Shown here in pieces: positions 34,901 to 44,796 of a stretch of 64,000 nucleotides of DNA; position 1 is the first letter of the stretch, and each line of letters starts with the position of its first letter. This DNA comes from Linanthus parryae. Taxonomy: Eukaryota > Streptophyta > Magnoliopsida > Ericales > Polemoniaceae. The translations under genes and the position numbers were made by a program. Location of the stretch: NCBI GenBank assembly GCA_023055425.1, contig JALGPY010000003.1:17109001-17173000 (forward strand), written 5' to 3'. Below the pieces are notes generated by a model. That model was not told where the DNA came from. It saw nothing but the letters and a program-made list of their open reading frames with translations, and ran no database searches.

Positions 34901-37365
34901 ACAAACACACAGAAGTAACAAAAAAACAAGGCACAAACAGTCTGGCCACTGTGCTCGACGCCATGCCCTTGACTTTTGAGTACTGGAGTTCTTCAAATGC
35001 GACCAAATGTACATTCACTACACATCATCCCACGAAAGGTGCAAAGACTGAGTGTATTAACCCTACGTATCAAATCTTACATATGAGAAATTAATGTATT
35101 GAGTTTACAGTTTTCCATATGCAAAATGACAGAGGCTGAAGCCAAAAAGGAAACCGAATTAGTGCGTTGATTTTATCCAGTCTGTAAATTTGACCAAATA
35201 GACTAGTTATATGAAAGAAAGACACATTGTTCTACAATTGGAATCTCCTCAAGGGTAACCTTCGGCGTAAAGAGAAGCCAGCTGAGGAATATCCAGATCG
35301 AAAACAGCACCGCAAAGATGATTATCTACTTAATCTGTAGCTAAATTGTTAAGCAAGTACTGTATTAACAATATTTCAACTCACCTTGGATTGTAGGAAA
35401 CGTTGAATACACTTTGCATAGATATAGCATTAACCATCGCACCGATAGTACCAATATCCAAGTTCAGGAAAGATGGAGATATAGAAGAACTTTGAACTTG
35501 AGTTGCTCTTCGAATGCCCAACCTCAACTCCCCATCACCACCCCTGCCAGAAATAAAATATAGTCAGACTCCAAGAGGCTCATATATCATCTTTCACTGG
35601 ATCCGAGATCTTTTCATGTTTGAGCTCACACCTTAAAAAAAGTACAGCATCCCCAAACACGAGTTTCTTCTTGTTCACGAACGCACTCCAACCAGTTGTC
35701 AACAAATGTCTCCTAGGCTGACCTGCCCAAATGAAAGATACATACATAATTTGGTGTGATTATGCCAGGAAACCTGAAATCCATATAATCATCAGAAGCA
35801 TATATGATCTACATAAACTAGTAAGAGCCATACCGCGGTAGATGTGCCGGAACTTCCATTCATTCCCATGTAAGTCTTTCGCCACAAGCTCTTGTGAAGG
35901 CCTCTGCTGAGTATAATCCTACAGCAAAAGATTGTGATCAGTCGGTGTCCTCTAGTCCAAATTGGTACAAACCCATCTCAAAATTACTTATGCAAACTAT
36001 ATCAGAGAATTTAAATTGATACAGAACTAACCCCAAATATCAAGTGTAGGCTACATTTCACATACCAGAGGAGGAAAGCAGTCCTCAGCAGCCCGGCGAG
36101 GAACTGAGAAACCTCCATGAGTGCTAGTATCAGAGGCTGTAAGGGTCTTACAGAACATGTGAGGTGTGAAAGACTTTGCAATACCTTCAGTATCCTCTTC
36201 CACACTCTCTGAATCATATCCCTCCTGTCTCCATTTCTGCTCAATCTGCTTACACCCACAGACCACAGTCATGACACAAGATACAAATTAATGGTGAACA
36301 AGCAATAGAACCCGAAGTCGCTGAACATGAGGAATAACAATCGAGATCATCTGGTAAGTTGCCGTCTACACTCTAGTATTTGTATGTCATTTTCGCTTAT
36401 TAATCTAAGAGCATCTCCAACCCATGTCGTTTTACCCCTCCCCTTCCCCATCCCCCAAACTACAACTCATCTCCAACCCATTTTTCCCCTATCGATTTTA
36501 ACCTGTGTATGGAGAGTAGGAGGGGCATGTTCATGGGGAAATCCCCTCTAACCATCCCACACCCAAGGCAAAATTTCTCCCCATAGCATCCCCTCCCCAT
36601 CCCCTGAAGGGGTTGGACTTGAACTGTATTTATATACGGTTTTCCCCATGCCACCCCCCCCCCCCCATTGGGTTTGGAGATGCTCTAACTTAATTGAATG
36701 TGAAGAGATGCTCTAACTTAAATGAATGTGAAATGTTTACTTCAAAATCAAACATTACTGTTTTCTCACAAATGTCCCAATATGGAATTTTCAAGAAAAT
36801 GAAATCTCAGGCAAACATTCTCTTCTGGAATAGCATAAACACAATAGTAATAGCCTCTCTACCAACCTGATTATCAGGAATTAGGGACAAACGTGCATAG
36901 ACCTCATCTGTAGCAGCCTCCGCCTGACCTCAAAAACAGAGACATAAACACAAAATTAGCACAATTACCAAATTAGGGAAAAACAAATGAACAACCCCGA
37001 ATCGGCAAAATATAAAGCCCTAAAATCAAATCCACAAACCAGATGAGCTCAATCAGACTTACATGGAGCTTCACATCGAGAACACGGCAGAAGACGTGAG
37101 GCGGCAGGTCATAGATCGCCGCTGGGAAATCAGAGGCGTGCTCCAAGTGTCCCTGCGGGAAGTACACCACCACGCTTCCTTTCTTCGGCAAGGAAATGAG
37201 CGGACCGGCACAGGCGTGCCAGAGCTCCAAACACACCGACGAACACTCCGACGGAGGAGGAGGAGAAGAACCGAAAGCGGATGAAGACGACGAAGAGGAA
37301 GGCGAATCGAAAGCCGCCGACGTGTCGTCGTCGTCGACGGTGTTGAGATCAATCAAGCCGCACAT
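31994..37365 (-). CDS. ARF3: AUXIN RESPONSE FACTOR 3 (ETTIN), intact
   Basis: A nuclear auxin-response transcription factor that sets organ polarity and patterns the gynoecium. Exons, all with GT-AG junctions and consistent phases, are 37063-37365, 36867-36923, 36066-36245, 35834-35918, 35632-35722, 35385-35543, 34267-34386, 34117-34192, 32979-33141 and 31994-32901. Together they encode 713 residues and a stop. The start MCGLIDLN is the first in-frame ATG and matches ARF3 proteins. [20 protein letters not shown] leads to the B3 DNA-binding domain (about 149-250, [20 protein letters not shown], then [15 protein letters not shown]). The ARF domain follows (to about 357, SGSKWR-like PGSKWRC). 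The C-terminal region has no PB1 domain, typical of ARF3, and ends with [11 protein letters not shown] and [10 protein letters not shown]. Both tasiR-ARF sites are present. The exon order and all junctions support a functional gene. Expression cannot be judged. Confidence 0.95.
32630..32650 (-). promoter_or_regulatory. tasiR-ARF target site, second
   Basis: Encodes QVLQGQE (residues 496-502), 207 nt downstream of the first site in the mRNA. The only differences from the first site are at the 5' end of the target (CAG in place of AAG). The paired arrangement is the standard one for ARF3. Confidence 0.93.
32837..32857 (-). promoter_or_regulatory. tasiR-ARF target site, first
   Basis: A 21-nt site in exon 10 encodes KVLQGQE (residues 427-433). 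Its core GGTCTTGCAAGGTCAAGAA matches the conserved site cut by TAS3-derived tasiR-ARF in ARF3 and ARF4 mRNAs across land plants. The intact gene has two such sites. Both ARF3 pseudocopies lack them. Confidence 0.93.
34559..35004. repeat. Tandem duplication of about 238 bp in ARF3 intron 6
   Basis: Unit 1 (34559-34796) and unit 2 (34797 to about 35004) both run from GGCAGTTGG to TGGAGTTCTTCAAATG. They differ at many positions, so the duplication is not very recent. Pseudocopy A has only one unit (about 19504-19680). Confidence 0.85.
36409..36685. mobile_element. PIF/Harbinger-like MITE in ARF3 intron 2
   Basis: 277 bp with inverted ends GAGCATCTCCAACCCA / TGGGTTTGGAGATGCTC and a 3-bp TAA duplication (36406-36408 and 36686-36688). 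The interior is C-rich. This Tourist-type signature is common in plant introns. It does not touch the splice sites. Confidence 0.82.
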
Positions 37366-38025
37366 CGTGAAACAAAATACCCTAGGAAACGGACGGCGAA
37401 ATTGTCTCCGACATGTAAAGAGATAGAGGACTGGTAGATATTCACTCACAGTGACTACTAGTAGTACTACTAGCACATTTAATTGTGGGTAGCTATCTCA
37501 CTGCCTGAATCTTTCTCTTTCTCTCGCTCTAGAGCTGGTCTTGGGGATTTGTATAAAACTCCAAAAATAATTGATGTATGTATAATTTTGTTGTGTGTAT
37601 GTATAGGTGGGTTTGGAGTTATTGCTGTGGCGTTCTCTTTCTCTCTCTCCTGCAGAGTTTTTTGCAGGCGCTGCAAAAAACAGCAGAGAGCTGAGAGTCC
37701 TGGGGGTTGAGGGGAACAGCTGCCCAACTATGCTTTTCCTTTTGAGAAGTGACAGAGAAAGGGAGTGTAGAGAGAAGGAACTGTGTCGTCGTCTTCTTCT
37801 TCTTAGCTCACACAGTTACAGTAGTAGTTTTTGTGAATATTTTTTTATGTGGAGAGATAGATATTGGATCGGCAAAAAAATCCCCCCTTTGTTTCCGGGC
37901 GAATGTCTATTCTCTATCTATCTCCCTGGCCCTTCAATAAGGTACATACATGCCCACACATTCGGATTCGGGGCACACGGTAATGGGCTATGGGTAATAT
38001 TTTAGGGTTGTTTGGAAAAGTTAGA
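37366..38025 (-). promoter_or_regulatory. ARF3 5' UTR and proximal promoter
   Basis: Contains GA-rich stretches on the minus strand (CT-rich on the plus strand at 37500-37540 and 37630-37660), typical of a long plant 5' UTR. No TATA box was assigned with confidence. ORFs on either strand here show no coding features. Confidence 0.55.
37382..37414 (-). promoter_or_regulatory. Upstream ORF of ARF3, ten codons
   Basis: An ATG at 37414 opens MSETISPSVS and stops at TAG, 16 bases before the ARF3 start. A second mini-uORF (ATG-TGC-TAG) lies at 37470-37478. Because they lie so close to the start they are almost certainly in the 5' UTR. In Arabidopsis, uORFs of ETTIN restrain its translation. Confidence 0.7.
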
Positions 38026-38027
38026 CT

Positions 38028-38475
38028 GAGTGCGTGTTTGGTTCGCGAGATTAAAATCTGTCAAAAAATTTAATTTTGTTTGTTTCATAAAAATTTTGAG
38101 TCACATTTTAATTTTATTTTAGATTTTAATTTTCTTTTAAGTTGACTAATAATTTGCAGATTATATAATTTCCGATTTTGGAGATTTTTTAGGTATAACT
38201 TCTAAAATAATATACCCTATCATCTCATTAATGCATGAATAGTTATTTTGTGCAAACGCATAGAATCTTAGATGTATCACAAATTCAAAAAATACGTTTA
38301 TTATAAATTTGGTAATAAAAGCTACATGTGTTGCCAAACGCCATTAATTATTAATTCCGGATTTTCATCGCATGTCAAACAGTTTTCAGATTATAATTTC
38401 ATCCATCTTATTCATCATTTATTATTTTCATCAAATTATTCAGATTTTAAGCAGGAACCAAACAGGCAGAGCATT
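38028..38475. mobile_element. hAT-like MITE upstream of ARF3
   Basis: AT-rich segment bounded by inverted TGTTTGGTTC (about 38034) and GAACCAAACA (about 38455). These ends are common in plant hAT-type MITEs. The target-site duplication could not be confirmed. Confidence 0.5.
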
Positions 38476-38933
38476 TTCAAGAGATAACCTATGAATTATC
38501 TTTGACTCAAATTTAACTAAGTATTGTTAACAGTTTGTGCAAATCTCACATATTTTTTAGTCAGACTTATAATTTGTCCAATTTTGGCCTAAACATAAGA
38601 TAATTTGATAATATATATATATATATATATATCATATTTATTGCTCTGTTCCTCCTCTGTTCCTCTACTGCTCCTCCAACGTTCGGATTCACCGTACCAA
38701 CGAAAAAATGTAGAAAATTTATAAGTACTTATCAACAATCAAAGTGAAAAACGCACAAAAAAAATCTTAAATTCTCTTCAATTGTTTAAGTAATTCGATA
38801 TTAAATTTATAAAGTACAGTAGTAGATATAGTAACATAATTGTTTAATAATAAAAACTATAAAATAAAAATAATTATGTTGCTGCACTTTATTTTGACCA
38901 GCAGCAACTCAAAAAGTGCATGTGTAAAATTTA
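38476..38933. other. AT-rich intergenic stretch
   Basis: Contains a (TA)n tract at about 38612-38630. No gene was seen. Confidence 0.6.
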
Positions 38934-40190
38934 GAGCATGTACAAATATATAGTTCAAGAACAATTTAGCTACTCTTGACCGAAAACTGTGTATACACCT
39001 CTCTCTAAAAAAGCCTTCCTCTCAACAAAACCCTAACCCAGTCGCTCCCCCCACCGGCGGCGGCTCCAATCGGAGCTGCCGCCGGGTGTCACGCTACACC
39101 CAGTCCAGATCGAAGCTCCTCACATCAGCTCCCTGCCTCCCGTGTCCTCCGTCGCCGTCCCTTCACCGCTGCCTGCCGGTTCTCTTCGGGTTCGAAGCCG
39201 CCCGACCGGTTCTGCGATTAGATCTGGGTGCTCCGCCGGCCTTTCCGCCGGCAACGAAGTCGGGCGTACCCCTCTTCACCTAGCCCTCCCACCTCCCTGA
39301 GCTGAGGAGGGCTCCGACGCCTTCTTCAACTACCCCGACCCCTCCCGAGTTTCCAGCCGTTTCAGTCCTTGCCCGCCGCCGCGCCAAGCACCGCCGCCCG
39401 CCTGACGTCCAGATTGCTTCCAGACCCACTCATCCGCCGCGACGCCGCCGCCCTCCGCCCCAGCGATGCCGCTGCTCTCCACTGCCGCCGAAGCCTCTTC
39501 CCCCTCCGACTTGGGTGTCCCCCCTGTAAGTAACCCCTCCCCCCTCCCCCCAGATGATTTAGGCCCTACGGTGACTGTTCCCCCCTTCCCCGGTTGTGAG
39601 GCTCCTCCTTCCCCCTCCCCCTCTGATATGCTTAGATCTAAGGCATATCCGAGTCCCCCGGAGAAGTCCTCTCACCGCCACCAACACCACTATGAGCCTA
39701 TTTTGTCTGGTTTTGGGTTGCTTTCAGTTCATCTTCTCGGTCAGAAGGTCTTGGCGCTTCAGCGGCGCCGCACCATCACCACCGCTGCCAGCCACTGTGG
39801 CCGCCGCTTCATGTGGGTTTGATTTAGGGTTTGTCTCATGTGGGCTGCTGGCTTGTTGGGCCTGTTTGATGGCCTTTGGGCCTTTTCTCTTTTTTGGGCT
39901 TATGTTGGGCTTTTATTTGTTTGGGCTGTTTTGTACTCTAGAGGGTTAGGAGGCTCTTGGTTTTCGCCGGGCCCATTTCTAACTTGTTTGGGTTTGCTTT
40001 GGGTGCGTTTGAGCATTATCCCATTGGTGAGACGACACTTAGGTTGGATTTTTTGGCAGTAGGTAGTTTTTTCGCTCGTTTTTTCATCTTAGGGGTATGC
40101 CCCTACCTTATTGTAATCGTTTTCGATGTTATAAACTTCTTTCGTTGCCGGTGAAAAAAAAAAAGAACAATTTAGCTGTTGGAGATGCTC
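38934..40190. mobile_element. Older MITE remnant split by the retroposon
   Basis: Without the retroposon, the flanks form a 51-bp remnant from GAGCATGTAC to TTGGAGATGCTC. It resembles the ends of the MITE in ARF3 intron 2. TTA and TGA flank it. Confidence 0.45.
38972..40162 (+). mobile_element. Poly(A) retroposon with 15-bp target-site duplication
   Basis: A 1.19-kb insertion ends in a run of 11 As and is flanked by AAGAACAATTTAGCT at 38957-38971 and 40163-40177. The duplication and poly(A) tail show LINE-type target-primed reverse transcription. The 5' part is GC-rich (CACCGGCGGCGGC). The 3' part (TATTGTAATCGTTTTCGATG, then ATAAACTTC and GTTGCCGGTG) resembles plant LINE 3' ends. The ORF 39466-39822 is proline-rich and unrecognised. 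It is either a short non-autonomous LINE or a processed transcript. Confidence 0.85.
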
Positions 40191-40672
40191 TGAGGGTCCG
40201 TTTGACAAGATGGTTTATTTTGACAAGATGGTTTGTTTTGAAGCGTTTAAAAATCAGACTTTAAACCGGTTTTTCCTACTTTTATTTCTATGAAACACAA
40301 AGACGACATTACCCTCACATTGTAGACGTTTTATATTGGAAAAGTGTCTAGTTTTCTGACATTTTAGTCCTCCAGGTAATTAAAAAGACCGTATGTACTT
40401 TTCTATCCTTAAAAGAACTCAATTCACGCGTATTTCACATTATACCTTTTATGTGCTATGTTCTAATTATTTAGGATCAACCATTTTTAATTGTGTTCTT
40501 TTCTTAGTTGATTATATTTTTGCTATCTGTTATACGATTTTGCATTAAAAGATTTATACTTGTATTAGTGATGTTTGTTTGTGAGTTTTATATTTATTTG
40601 TACAAACAACGATACCTTATATGCACAAGAGCAAATATGTCATTTCATCCATAATATCTAGTTTAAATTACC

Positions 40673-41920
40673 AAATCTTTTTGTTCAATTCTTAATTAGA
40701 TTAAAAACAATAACCAAACACACTCGTTTAAACAGAATATCTAGAAGAAGAAGAAAAAATCACCACAATCTATAAACCAGATTTTCCACCAAAATCATTC
40801 TACCAAACTCACCCTAAGATTATAGTTTAAAATCCAAATAATCTAGTAAATAATCCGGAATGCACAATTAAATTAATAATATGAACATTTTTCAGTATTC
40901 ACTGAAAATTTGGATTATGTGCATGTTTGGTTCGTGTTATGGGTTAAATTATTTATTGAGATAAATGACACAAAACCTATATGCAATTTGACACTTCTGA
41001 CACTAAACTCCAATCACTTTCAATTTTATAAAAAACTTCATGCACTTTAAATTTGGAGACAAATAACCTTCAATCATCACCAAAGTTAGATTAAAATAAC
41101 GAAATTTATTTTAATACATATCACGAAATGGTTATTACAGCCTATCACGTGATATCACATGATAGGAATTACAGTAAATTTCGTTAATTTATTCTAACCA
41201 TGTTAATGGTTGGAGCCTATTTGTCTCTAAATTAAAAGTGCATGGAGTTTTTATATGAACGTGTTTGAGGTTTAGTGTCATAAATGTGAAATTGCAAATC
41301 TTTTTGTTCAATTCTTAATTAGATTAAAAACAATAACCAAACACACTCGTTTAAACAGAATATCTAGAAGAAGAAGAAAAAATCACCACAATCTATAAAC
41401 CAGATTTTCCACCAAAATCATTCTACCAAACTCACCCTAAGATTATAGTTTAAAATCCAAATAATCTAGTAAATAATCCGGAATGCACAATTAAATTAAT
41501 AATATGAACATTTTTCAGTATTCACTGAAAATTTGGATTATGTGCATGTTTGGTTCGTGTTATGGGTTAAATTATTTATTGAGATAAATGACACAAAACC
41601 TATATGCAATTTGACACTTCTGACACTAAACTCCAATCACTTTCAATTTTATAAAAAACTTCATGCACTTTAAATTTGGAGACAAATAACCTTCAATCGT
41701 CACCAAAGTTAGATTAAAATAACGAAATTTATTTTAATACATCACGAAATGGTTATTACAGCCTATCACGTGATATCACATGATAGGAATTACAGTAAAT
41801 TTCGTTAATTTATTCTAACCATGTTAATGGTTGGAGCCTATTTGTCTCTAAATTAAAAGTGCATGGAGTTTTTATATGAACGTGTTTGAGGTTTAGTGTC
41901 ATAAATGTGAAATTGCAAAT
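40673..41920. repeat. Recent tandem duplication, 623-bp unit
   Basis: 40673-41295 and 41296-41920 are almost identical. The one clear difference is a 2-base change near 41740 (ATACATATCAC against ATACATCAC), plus an A/G change near 41700. Both break points share CAAAT, so a microhomology-driven event is likely. Confidence 0.95.
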
Positions 41921-41941
41921 AGGTTTAATGTCATTTGTCCC
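41579..41941. mobile_element. Hairpin-forming MITE
   Basis: About 363 bp whose ends pair: TGAGATAAATGACAC...AAACC on the left against GGTTTAATGTCATTTGTCCCA on the right. Further pairing occurs inside (ACGAAATTT and AAATTTCGT). A first, 3'-truncated copy lies at about 40956-41295, and a relative hosts the two MULEs at 52328-55957. Confidence 0.75.
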
Positions 41942-43300
41942 AGTTATAATTGCTTTCTTTGGTTACTTTTTTTTATGTATAATACAACAATGAAAATGAG
42001 AGCTGAAAATTAATAATGTTATGCTTTCAAAATCGAATTTAGATGGGCTTCCAGCTTTCTGTTCCCAAAAGTTACAGGATATGAAAGTTAAAGAAATGTG
42101 TCTTATCTTACTCTTACATCATACTTTGGTCTACTTAAAACCGAAACTGTAACAAACTCCCCGTATTATTTAGGTTTTTCAGAAACCACAAAAATCAGAT
42201 TTTATATACCATGTTGATCCAAACGAGGCCTTAGTCACCACATCATTGGAGATTTGGGAAGTGAGAGGGATGGGAATGGTGACAATTCAACCAAGTTGTG
42301 GACAAAATAGATGTGTGACATTTAGTGGGAGGGGTGGGGAGATGAGAAAGAGACAGGTCTGTTGTCAAGGAAGCCATTCATCAATTGCAAAGAACCTAAA
42401 GAAAGGCCAGCCCAACAGCAAAACAGAGGGTCTATAATGGGGGTAGGCCAGCCTGGTCCTATTCTGACAACCCGGAAATAACGGGTTGCACCTTATTATC
42501 CGGTTGGTTATTTATTTTTTTGCATTTTATCCCATTTCTGTTAGTCTTTACCACCCAACCCCATCAGACCGTTTACTACACACCTAAAAAACATAAATCT
42601 TCTGAAAAAAAGAGAAAATAGTATGGGTGGGTTTGCAATTTGCACTACAAAAACACACACACACACACCAAAAAAAAAAAAAAAAAAAAAAAAAAAGGAG
42701 AAAAAAAATCAGTACTCATGTAGTATTTGCCAATTACGGTGGTTACCGGATAAGATTGCTCGTAAACACTACAAAAAGATGTATAAGATTCTAATAAAAT
42801 AGTGAGTTTGATCGCCTGTGATACGCCAAATACTCCCTCCATTCTTTTAGACTTTAAATATTTTCCTTATTTGAACGTTCCCACATATCCTTCACACTTT
42901 CCTTATTTGTTATCTTTTTGTAATAAAAATATCTTCTGACCTTTCACTAAAATTTTGTCATTTTATTTATGTAAGTAGGATTGCACTCACAACTTGTGGT
43001 GAGTCATCTTCTTTTACCGAGGGCAGTGGAGTCTTTACACTTGCTCCTACAGCAGATTTCAAGTTTTGTGAAAATTCTAGGAGAACGTGGGGAGAACTCG
43101 AATTAGTAGTGGTTGAATGGTGGTGATGACAGTGGATAGACAAAGAAGAGGAGAGCGGAGTTTGTAATTACAGAACAGTGGTTCTGAAAAAACAAGTGGA
43201 ATTGACTATTATGCCATTGTTTCTGTCAAGGTCCATTTATGTTGGTGATTTTAGTGTCATCGGCCATTTGTGTAATTGGATTTACTTACGACCAAAGTAG
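41942..43300. other. Intergenic sequence without genes
   Basis: Contains a (CA)n and poly(A) tract at 42652-42697. No gene or clear element was recognised. Confidence 0.55.
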
Positions 43301-43760
43301 ACATTGACATATACGTTGTACACTTTAGGAGGTGTGGAGTACACGCGTGCACACAATTATGCTAATATATTGGACAACGAACTCCCGAACGACTGCGAGG
43401 GTTCGGGGACGGAGCCCCCGACGGGGTCCAAGGGGCAACGCCCAAAATTGGATTTCGGACGTTTTATTGCTTCACAAAAAAGTCTCGGAATTACTTTTCC
43501 GTTGGAAAACGGACTGAAATATGACGGTTGTAACCGCCATATTAACCGCCTTTCCTCACTATTTGTCAGTTTGGTCAAATTCAAAAACACAGAGAGAACC
43601 TGTGAGTTCGGATTCCATAGAAAATACCATATTCGTTCTTGATACAGTCTCTGTTTTATCCGATTACAGATTTCGTGCACACTGCCGAAATACTTTAATC
43701 CGATAGTGATCCCACAACTCAGAAATTATCCAGGCCTTGTTCCGTTCTAAACATCCAAAA
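43300..43760 (+). mobile_element. Probable Copia LTR remnant
   Basis: The GC-rich stem GAGGGTTCGGGGACGGAGCC followed by GGGGTCCAAGGGGCAACGCC (43397-43443) is a motif often found in plant Copia LTRs. The edges were not found and no internal region is present. Confidence 0.45.
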
Positions 43761-43966
43761 TCCTACAATTTACAGCACCGGGAGCATATCCTCTGTTGAC
43801 TCCAATTCATAATATTACTATAAAGGTGTTGATGGTTAAGTATCAAAACTGCAGGGAGATAATCGATCTAGAGTAGTTTCAAGAACCTTAACCTCAGAAG
43901 AAAATATATGTATCATCGCGATGTATAAAGGCAAGTTAACCAAAAATCGCAAGGTTCATGTGCACC

Positions 43967-44172
43967 ACGGCCTTGTTTGGATAAAGAAGTTTGGTAAACC
44001 AAGACTAAAATTAACTAAAATCTCAACCCGAAGTTTGTAGAATTCACATTTCACTCTTTTTTCTACTAACATAAAAGTCAAACCCTCAAAATTCAAAACT
44101 CTCATATTTAAAAACAATACATGTTTGATTTTTTTAAACCATAAAACATTGCATTCAAACAGGGTCCACGAA
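43967..44172. mobile_element. Possible hAT-like MITE
   Basis: CTTGTTTGGATAAAG at the left and TTCAAACAGGGTCC at the right are roughly inverted. AT-rich between. The target-site duplication is unclear. Confidence 0.35.
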
Positions 44173-44796
44173 AATAGACAAAGCGGATAAAGCATGGTAT
44201 GTTAACCAAAATAGTAGTAATGTCATTGTGTTACAACCATCATGAATCATGATTAAGTACAATAAACCAAAATTTGGAATGATTTCTTTGTACAATTTGT
44301 CCATTTTGCAGTCACTTTGTCTTCAGAGTGAGTAATGGTTACCATCCGTTCCCTTTCTTTCTCCCCCTTTTCATTTCTGTCAATTCCTTCTCTTTCTTCC
44401 CCTTTTCCCATTGGCAAGTTTTTTAATGCAAATATACCATTTTACCCTCAGGAGAATACCCCACTTTTTTATATATTATTTCTATCATATTGGGCCACCA
44501 CTATAATTAATCCTCATCTTTCTCCAACCCCACCCATTTTCTCTCTCAAAAGCTCACCCTACACATTTTTCCTTTGTGCCTTTCATTTTCACTACATAAT
44601 TGAGAGGATAGAGAGTGAGAGAGAAGTAGTCGGTAGAGAAAGAGAGAGAGCGAGGAAGAATAATGGAAAGAGACGAAAGATGAAGGGGAAAGATACCCAG
44701 ATGAAGGCGACGAAGAGGGGGAACCGATGAGGTTCGAGATTAAGGCCGTGAACTTGATCGACGGCGTCATCGACGAGGATCTCGGACCAAGGTATG

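Noticed and set aside
37479..37727. 82-codon minus-strand ORF upstream of ARF3
   Set aside because: It has no ATG start (it begins at TTG) and no conserved features.
39466..39822. 118-codon proline-rich ORF in the retroposon
   Set aside because: Composition-driven, with no recognised domain and several overlapping frames.
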